32,039 nucleotides of DNA from Candidatus Gastranaerophilales bacterium (lineage in GTDB: Bacteria; Cyanobacteriota; Vampirovibrionia; Gastranaerophilales; Gastranaerophilaceae). The translations under genes were made by a program, and so were the position numbers. The stretch lies in contig CALVEU010000009.1 of assembly GCA_944326635.1 (NCBI GenBank), positions 1 to 32,039 of the forward strand, read 5' to 3'. Every line of letters begins with the position of its first letter. Position 1 is the stretch's first letter. Below the pieces are notes generated by a model. That model worked only from the letters and a program-made list of their open reading frames with translations, searched no databases and was not told the DNA's origin. Positions 26,827 to 32,039 of this stretch are shown one piece after another.

Positions 26827-27822
26827 ATGGGAGCATTAATTGCTATTTTAGCACTGGTATTTGTAACAGGGCTATGTATTGGAAGTTTTTTAAACGTTGT
26901 AATTTTAAGAACATTAAGCGAAGAATCAATTGTATTCCCCGCATCAAAATGTCCAAAATGTCAAACACCACTAAAATGGTGGCATAATATTCCAGTTTTT
27001 TCTTACATATTTTTAAGAGGAAAATGTGCTTTCTGCAAAGAACATATTAGCATTCAATATCCTATTATTGAATTATTAACAGGTATAATATTTACATTAT
27101 TATTTATGAAATTTGGAATAAGCATTAATACATTATTTTCTTGGATAGTTTCTGCTATCCTGATTGTAATAGCTGGAACTGATATTAAAGAAAAAGTTGT
27201 CTATGACATACATACATACACACTTATTGGGGTAGGCTTGATATATGCAATAGTTGTAACAGCACTTTCTTTTTACCAATTACACGCTGCAGGCACACCT
27301 ATTGAATTCACAAAATTCTTAATACTAAATAACCCAATATCTAATTCCCTTTTAGGAATGATTGCAGGAGCACTAATTCTTGAAATATGTGCAAGAGCCG
27401 GATATCTATTTGCAGGAACAAGAGCATTTGGAGAAGGTGATACCTTTATTGCAGCTGGTCTTGGAGCACTTTTTGGCTGGAAAACATTACTTATAGTACT
27501 AGCTCTATCTGTATTGATCCAAGTAATAATCTTTCTACCAATTTTCATTAAAGGATTAGTAAAAAACAAAGAGTGGAAAACTCTAATTTCTTTTACAGTA
27601 TTTACAATATTTGCAATTGCTTTTTATACATTGCAACATTTAAGAATAATTACTGTTGATAATACAATTTTATACATAGGCCTTGCATTAATACTAATAA
27701 TATTAGGTATTATATCTTGTATATTAATATTTAAAGGACTTAGAGAACACCCTGAAAATAGAACTTATATGCCATTTGGACCAGCTATGGTAGCAGCTGC
27801 ATTCATTGCACTAATTCTATAA
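26827..27822 (+). CDS. pilD: Prepilin peptidase / N-methyltransferase (type IV leader peptidase)
   Basis: A 331-residue polytopic membrane aspartyl protease that cleaves the leader of prepilins before the FTLxE helix and methylates the new N-terminus. The N-terminal part has IGSFLNVVILRTL and a zinc-binding loop with Cys42, 45, 67 and 70 (CPKC and CAFC). The catalytic aspartates are Asp119 in GTDIKEKVVYD and Asp205 in FGEGDTF (GxGD type). It is somewhat longer than the usual 250-290 residues, with extra C-terminal helices. AAGGAG 9 nt before the ATG at 26827. The gene is co-transcribed with the sigma factor. It is the expected processing enzyme for the three prepilins in this window. Confidence 0.95.
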   Translation: MGALIAILALVFVTGLCIGSFLNVVILRTLSEESIVFPASKCPKCQTPLKWWHNIPVFSYIFLRGKCAFCKEHISIQYPIIELLTGIIFTLLFMKFGISINTLFSWIVSAILIVIAGTDIKEKVVYDIHTYTLIGVGLIYAIVVTALSFYQLHAAGTPIEFTKFLILNNPISNSLLGMIAGALILEICARAGYLFAGTRAFGEGDTFIAAGLGALFGWKTLLIVLALSVLIQVIIFLPIFIKGLVKNKEWKTLISFTVFTIFAIAFYTLQHLRIITVDNTILYIGLALILIILGIISCILIFKGLREHPENRTYMPFGPAMVAAAFIALIL

Positions 27823-27842
27823 AAACATATTTTATATCACAT

Positions 27843-27884
27843 AAAAAACTCACTAATTTTATCATTAGTGAGTTTTTTATTTTT
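27843..27884. terminator. Bidirectional intrinsic terminator
   Basis: A 15-bp stem, AAAAAACTCACTAAT paired with ATTAGTGAGTTTTTT, with loop TTTATC and T runs. It is shared by the sigma/pilD operon (+) and the pepP-to-ruvA operon (-). Confidence 0.93.
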
Positions 27885-27891
27885 TAATTAA

Positions 27892-28509
27892 TTATATTGA
27901 AAGAATTTTTAAAGCTTCTTTTAAAATTTCTTCAGCTGAGGCTTTGTCATTTAATATTGTAACAGCTTTAGATATAGCATCTTGAATTTCTGCACGTTCA
28001 TATCCTAATGAAACAAGTACCATTTGAGCATCTTCAACAGCTTGATTATCAACTTTTACAGGAGTAATAGATGTAATTTTTATAAGTTCTTTAGCTTGAT
28101 AATTCATAAGCTTATCTTTTAATTCCAAAATAATCTTTTGTGCTAATTTTGGACCAACACCTTTCGCCCTCGTAATTTCTTTATAATTTCCATCAATTAC
28201 AAAACCAATAAGTTCTGAAGATTCAAATTCATCTAAAAGAGTAAGAGCCATTTTAGAACCTACGCCTGATACAGAAGTTAAAATATTAAATATATCCCTA
28301 TCCTCTTTATGTAAAAAACCGCAAAGACTCATTTTATCTTCTCTATGCAAAAGCACAGTATAAATCTTAATATCACCATCGGGAATTTCATTAAAATCTC
28401 GTGTAGTAATTTCTAAAAGATACCCAATACCCGCTGTTTCTACAGTAACAAAAGTTCCTTTAGTTGAATTTATTTTTCCTGCAACAATTCCTTTTATATA
28501 ATCGTACAT
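27892..28509 (-). CDS. ruvA: Holliday junction DNA helicase subunit RuvA
   Basis: 205 residues, normal size. The OB-fold N-terminus MYDYIKGIVAGKI, then TAGIGYLLEI, is followed by the two helix-hairpin-helix DNA-binding motifs, FNILTSVSGVGSKMALTLL and ITRAKGVGPKLAQKIILELK. A C-terminal three-helix domain (AVEDAQMVLVSLGYERAEI) binds RuvB. RuvA holds the Holliday junction during branch migration. Its start overlaps the dnaA stop (TAATG), so its translation is coupled to dnaA. ruvB is not adjacent. Confidence 0.97.
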   Translation of the reverse strand: MYDYIKGIVAGKINSTKGTFVTVETAGIGYLLEITTRDFNEIPDGDIKIYTVLLHREDKMSLCGFLHKEDRDIFNILTSVSGVGSKMALTLLDEFESSELIGFVIDGNYKEITRAKGVGPKLAQKIILELKDKLMNYQAKELIKITSITPVKVDNQAVEDAQMVLVSLGYERAEIQDAISKAVTILNDKASAEEILKEALKILSI

Positions 28510-29906
28510 TAATTTTCCCTCAAAGTTCTTCTGATCACTGCTATATCTTGATCAAGATCTTTATTAGTTTTTAAATCATCTCTTATTTTTTCATATGAAT
28601 AAAGCATAGTAGTATGTTTCTTTTTGAAAAACTCCGCAATGCTTTCAAAACTTTTTTGAGTAATTTCACGTGCCATATAAACTGCAACATGACGAGCAGA
28701 TGAAACTCTTTGATTTCTTGCAGAACTTAAAAAATCACTCAATGATACACCATAATAGTCACCAACAGCACGAGCGACTTTTTCAATTGTAATTTCTTGT
28801 TTCATACTCTCACAATTTAAAACTTTTTTAGCAAATTCAAGAGTTAAATCAGTCTTTTCAATATCAGCATAAGCACTTACTTTATTAAAAGCACCCTCTA
28901 ACTCTCTGACATTATTAACAAAATTTTTTGCAATATATTCAAACACATCAAAATCAGCTTTTAAATTAACTTGATCTGCCAAATTTTTCAAAATTGCAAC
29001 ACGAGTTTCAAAATCAGGAGGTGTAATATCAACCATAAGTCCCATTTCAAAACGTGTTCTCAATCTGTCAGGAAGAGTTGGAATATCTCTTGGTAATCTA
29101 TCAGAAGTAATTACAATTTGCTTATTTTTGTTATGTAAACTATCAAATGTATGGAAAATTTCTTCCATAGTATATGTCTTACTTTCCAAAAATTGAATAT
29201 CATCAATCAAAAGCACATCAACATTTCTATACTTTTGACGAAATTTATCCATACGGCTGTTTCTATCATTTCCTCCGCATTGAATATTTTTAATTAATTC
29301 ATTTACATATTCTTCTGTTTTTATATACTTAACCCTTAATTTTGGTTTGTTGAATATAATATAATGTCCAATTGCTTGCATTAAGTGGGTTTTTCCCAAA
29401 CCTGATGCACCGTAAATAAATAACGGATTATATTTTTTTGCAGGATTTTGAGCTACTGTGAAAGCTGCAGCATGAGCAAATCTGCTATTTTCTCCAACAA
29501 CAAAATTTGAAAATTTGTATTTCAAATTAAGATTAGCAGAAGATTGCATTTGAGCCAAATTATCAATAATTTTGCTTTCTTCTGATTCCGGCAAAGCTCT
29601 TTTAGCTTTTTGTAATTCTTTTTTCTTTTCTTTTTGATATTTATCTGCTAATTCTGCATCAAATGTAATTTGATATGCAACTTCTTTGCCAATAACTTTT
29701 TTTAATGCCCCTAAAATCTGACTATCATAATTTGCCTTAATCACTTGAGGAGCAAGAGAATGAACAGTTGCGAGAAAAAATATATCTCCATCAAAATTTG
29801 CAGGCTCTAATGCATCCATCCACATTTGAAACGCAGGGGCTGGTACGTTTTCCTTTAAGTTATTTTTTACTTCACTCCAAAGATTTTTTACTTCCAAAAT
29901 ATCCAT
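28509..29906 (-). CDS. dnaA: Chromosomal replication initiator DnaA
   Basis: 465 residues. Domain I has WSEVKNNLKENVPAPAFQMW, the linker is Lys/Glu-rich, and the AAA+ domain carries Walker A GASGLGKT (166-173) and Walker B LLIDDIQF (232-239). It also has SDRLPRDIPTLPDRLRTRFE (sensor/arginine box). Domain IV has VSSARHVAVYMAREIT and FFKKKHTTMLYSYEK (HTT at 431-433). The last motif is usually GGRDHTTV; here the stretch before HTT is KKK and appears one residue shorter, without the Asp. The gene lies third in a tight operon (pepP, SpoU methyltransferase, dnaA, ruvA), 12 nt after the methyltransferase stop, with no Shine-Dalgarno sequence. No room remains for an origin beside it. Confidence 0.97.
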   Translation of the reverse strand: MDILEVKNLWSEVKNNLKENVPAPAFQMWMDALEPANFDGDIFFLATVHSLAPQVIKANYDSQILGALKKVIGKEVAYQITFDAELADKYQKEKKKELQKAKRALPESEESKIIDNLAQMQSSANLNLKYKFSNFVVGENSRFAHAAAFTVAQNPAKKYNPLFIYGASGLGKTHLMQAIGHYIIFNKPKLRVKYIKTEEYVNELIKNIQCGGNDRNSRMDKFRQKYRNVDVLLIDDIQFLESKTYTMEEIFHTFDSLHNKNKQIVITSDRLPRDIPTLPDRLRTRFEMGLMVDITPPDFETRVAILKNLADQVNLKADFDVFEYIAKNFVNNVRELEGAFNKVSAYADIEKTDLTLEFAKKVLNCESMKQEITIEKVARAVGDYYGVSLSDFLSSARNQRVSSARHVAVYMAREITQKSFESIAEFFKKKHTTMLYSYEKIRDDLKTNKDLDQDIAVIRRTLREN

Positions 29907-29918
29907 ATAATAATTTTA

Positions 29919-30671
29919 CTATAAAAATAATTTGTACAACACAACAGCACAAGAAACTGACAAATTTAAAGATTCAACATTCGATGCCATTTCAATTTTA
30001 ACCTCTTTTGTTGAAAAATCAATCAATTCTTGAGACAATCCATCAGCTTCAGATCCAAACATTACAAGCATTGGCTCATGTATTTTAATATTTTTCAAAT
30101 ATTCTGTTGCTCGAGGTAATGTAGCAACTCGTTCAAATTTTTCAAATAAAAATTTTAATTCAGAAAATTCATTGATATACACAACAGGAATTTTCCAAAG
30201 ATTACCAACTGATGAGCGAACACATTTAGGGTTATATAAATCAGTACATTCACTCCCGTATAAAACAACTGCATCAGCTCCAAAGGCTGTTGAAGTCCTT
30301 AAAATTGTACCTAAGTTTCCTAAATCTTTTATATTTTCCAAAAGAACAACTTTTTTTACATTTTTCAAATCTGCAGTTGAATAAATTTTCTTAAAAGCTA
30401 CACCAACAGCATCAGGGGCACTATCTGTTGTTGATATTTTCTTTAATACAGATTCAGTTGTAATAATTATTTTTTCTCCAAGATATTTATACAATTCAGC
30501 TTTTTCTTTTAAGACAAAAACATATTCAATATCAACACCTGCTTGATATGCTTCTTCTATACATTTCATACCTTCAAGTAGGAATTTATTTTCTTTGTCA
30601 CGATATTTTTTTTGCTGTAATTTAACGGTTTGTTTTACCAAATCATTATTAACACTTGTAATTTCCTGCAT
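29919..30671 (-). CDS. SpoU/TrmH-family RNA 2'-O-methyltransferase
   Basis: 250 residues with an N-terminal substrate-binding part (NKFLLEGMKCIEEAYQAGVD) and a C-terminal SPOUT knot. Motif 1 is ENIKDLGNLGTILRTSTAFG, motif 2 is LVMFGSEADGLSQEL, and motif 3 is IEMASNVESLNLSVSCAVVL. It should 2'-O-methylate a ribose in rRNA or tRNA using SAM; RlmB/TsnR-like rRNA methylation is most likely, but the target position is unknown. It starts 2 nt after the pepP stop, so the two are co-transcribed. Confidence 0.92.
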   Translation of the reverse strand: MQEITSVNNDLVKQTVKLQQKKYRDKENKFLLEGMKCIEEAYQAGVDIEYVFVLKEKAELYKYLGEKIIITTESVLKKISTTDSAPDAVGVAFKKIYSTADLKNVKKVVLLENIKDLGNLGTILRTSTAFGADAVVLYGSECTDLYNPKCVRSSVGNLWKIPVVYINEFSELKFLFEKFERVATLPRATEYLKNIKIHEPMLVMFGSEADGLSQELIDFSTKEVKIEMASNVESLNLSVSCAVVLYKLFL

Positions 30672-30673
30672 TG

Positions 30674-32039
30674 TTATAAAACCTCAAATTCTTTAAGCCA
30701 TTCTTTTTCTTGCTCTGTTAACATTGAAAAATCTATCAATTTCTTTTCATAATTCATATGAACAAAAGATTTGATTTTACCATCTTTCATATAGCAAGAA
30801 TTTTCAAGTCTTACACCAAAATAATCTTCATTATAAAGTCCTGGTTCAATTGTAAAACACATGTTATTTTTAATTTCAACTTTTGCCATTTCATTCTTGC
30901 TCAAATTCGGCGGATACTCATGTACACTGACACCAATTCCATGACCTAAACCATGATTAAATACAAAACCGTCAATTTCATTTTCTGAATATATTTTTCG
31001 AGCTAGATTATCAATATCATAACCAACTTTTAAATCAGAATTATATGCATTCAAAAACATTTTTAAAACAGTTGTATAAACTCGTTTTTGCAATTCAGAA
31101 GGATTACCTTTTACAAAAACTCTTGTAATATCAGTTGCCAAACCTTGCTCATAATATGCACCGCAATCAATTAAAACAAGGCTGCCATCTTTTAAAATTT
31201 CATCTTTTGAACACTTTGAATAATGAGCTAAAGCAGAATTTTTATCTTTTGCAACAATTGATTTAAAACTCAAACTCTTTGCACCAAAACGCTTAAATTC
31301 TTTTTCCAACTGCTCTGCAATATCGTATTCTGATATATTATCATTATTTTCAATATAATCCCGAATTGCTTTAACTGCCATATCAGTTCGTTTAAAAGCA
31401 TCGATATAATGATTAATTTCATCATCAGTTTTTACTGATTTCATCAATTTTATAGGACTATCAGATAATATCTCAACTTTTTCGCCAATTAATTTATAAT
31501 CATAAGCATTAATTGTCGATTTATCTACATAAATTTTACCGTTATAACTTTCGACAAAATCATCAATATCATCCAATAAACGAGCTCTACCTGCTAAAAT
31601 TACAGCTTTTCCTCTTATTTTAGAAGAATAATTTTTTGAAAAATCTCTCAAGTTAAATAAATAAGAAACTTCTTCTAAATTAGTAATTAAAACAGCACCA
31701 TCAATATCAATATCTTTTATTTTGTCTTCGACAGAGACACCATCAACTTTTACGATATTTGAATTATCATAATCAATTGTTTTATCTAAAGGATCATTAT
31801 TAAAATACTTTAACTTAACACCATTTTTTTCAAGATATTCAACACGAGTTTGAGAATTTTTCTTTGCAAAAATTCCTAAAGTTTCATTTTGAGGAATTTT
31901 TTTTATTAGCTCATCTAAAAATGTTTGACCGGTCTGCAATTTAACAACAGATACAATATCATGATTAACCTCTAAATCAGCCTGAATATGGTATCTACCA
32001 TCAACAAATAAATAAATATCTTCAAAAGTGACTAAAACA
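30674..32039 (-). CDS. pepP: Xaa-Pro aminopeptidase (M24B), 5'-truncated by the window edge
   Basis: A metallopeptidase that removes N-terminal residues before proline. The frame stays open to the end of the window, reading upstream of the TTG at 31939 as LVTFEDIYLFVDGRYHIQAD, a typical creatinase-fold N-terminal segment, so the true start lies outside. The catalytic pita-bread domain carries the five metal ligands: Asp in LVLIDCGAYYEQGLATDITR (two), His in FNHGLGHGIGVSVHEYP, Glu in FTIEPGLY and Glu in GVRLENS. It is the first visible gene of the operon with the SpoU methyltransferase, dnaA and ruvA. Confidence 0.94.
   Translation of the reverse strand, partial: VLVTFEDIYLFVDGRYHIQADLEVNHDIVSVVKLQTGQTFLDELIKKIPQNETLGIFAKKNSQTRVEYLEKNGVKLKYFNNDPLDKTIDYDNSNIVKVDGVSVEDKIKDIDIDGAVLITNLEEVSYLFNLRDFSKNYSSKIRGKAVILAGRARLLDDIDDFVESYNGKIYVDKSTINAYDYKLIGEKVEILSDSPIKLMKSVKTDDEINHYIDAFKRTDMAVKAIRDYIENNDNISEYDIAEQLEKEFKRFGAKSLSFKSIVAKDKNSALAHYSKCSKDEILKDGSLVLIDCGAYYEQGLATDITRVFVKGNPSELQKRVYTTVLKMFLNAYNSDLKVGYDIDNLARKIYSENEIDGFVFNHGLGHGIGVSVHEYPPNLSKNEMAKVEIKNNMCFTIEPGLYNEDYFGVRLENSCYMKDGKIKSFVHMNYEKKLIDFSMLTEQEKEWLKEFEVL

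Noticed and set aside
28400-30000. Replication origin next to dnaA
   Set aside because: The gaps on either side are 12 nt and an overlap, and I see no DnaA-box cluster or AT-rich unwinding element there.

Overview
The window is a low-GC bacterial chromosome segment of 32 kb with about 27 protein genes, no rRNA or tRNA genes that I can see, and no sign of phage or insertion sequences. Several traits point to a gut or environmental non-photosynthetic cyanobacterial relative (Candidatus Gastranaerophilales / Melainabacteria). These are the AT-rich sequence, small prepilins of the type FTLAEVLITLGIIG, a SigB/SigF-type sigma factor joined to a prepilin peptidase gene, an outsized glycogen-synthase-like protein, and dnaA lying away from any visible origin. 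That assignment is inference from recognised protein styles, not from a marker gene search.

Layout. 1-1185: 3' part of bioA. 1308-3120: a 31-residue membrane peptide, a zinc-ribbon protein and a NupC-type nucleoside transporter. 3336-7420: a 1061-residue GT5 glycosyltransferase converging on a DUF3137 membrane protein. 7502-8585: prfB with its programmed +1 frameshift. 8668-10950: an operon of three related membrane proteins. 10975-12110: prepilin gene A and a 51-residue CxxC mini-protein. 12113-14174: two zinc alcohol-dehydrogenase-type enzymes. 14243-15229: a GNAT protein with a promoter predicting a leaderless mRNA. 15237-15970: prepilin gene B. 16080-19323: operon ilvC, yhaM-like, and two tandem thymidylate-kinase-like genes. 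19528-20148: a winged-helix protein. 20224-23003: sugar-type MFS transporter and B12-binding radical SAM protein. 23128-23847: prepilin gene C. 23882-25896: gatC and pyrG. 26021-27822: sigma factor and prepilin peptidase. 27892 to the end: operon pepP, SpoU-type methyltransferase, dnaA, ruvA. Many convergent pairs share one bidirectional hairpin terminator.

The most striking signal is that all three prepilin genes (A, B, C) carry an uninterrupted 10-bp C:G homopolymer between the start codon and the prepilin cleavage motif. They are the only C:G runs of six or more that I see in the window. In all three, the start codon with the good ribosome-binding site is out of frame with the prepilin body at length 10. 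It would be in frame at 8 or 11. Stops lie just beyond the tract in both wrong frames. This looks like slipped-strand phase variation, or programmed slippage, of a surface or secretion pseudopilin family. The enzyme that would process these proteins (prepilin peptidase) and a sigma factor of the class that controls pili in cyanobacteria are encoded together in the same window.
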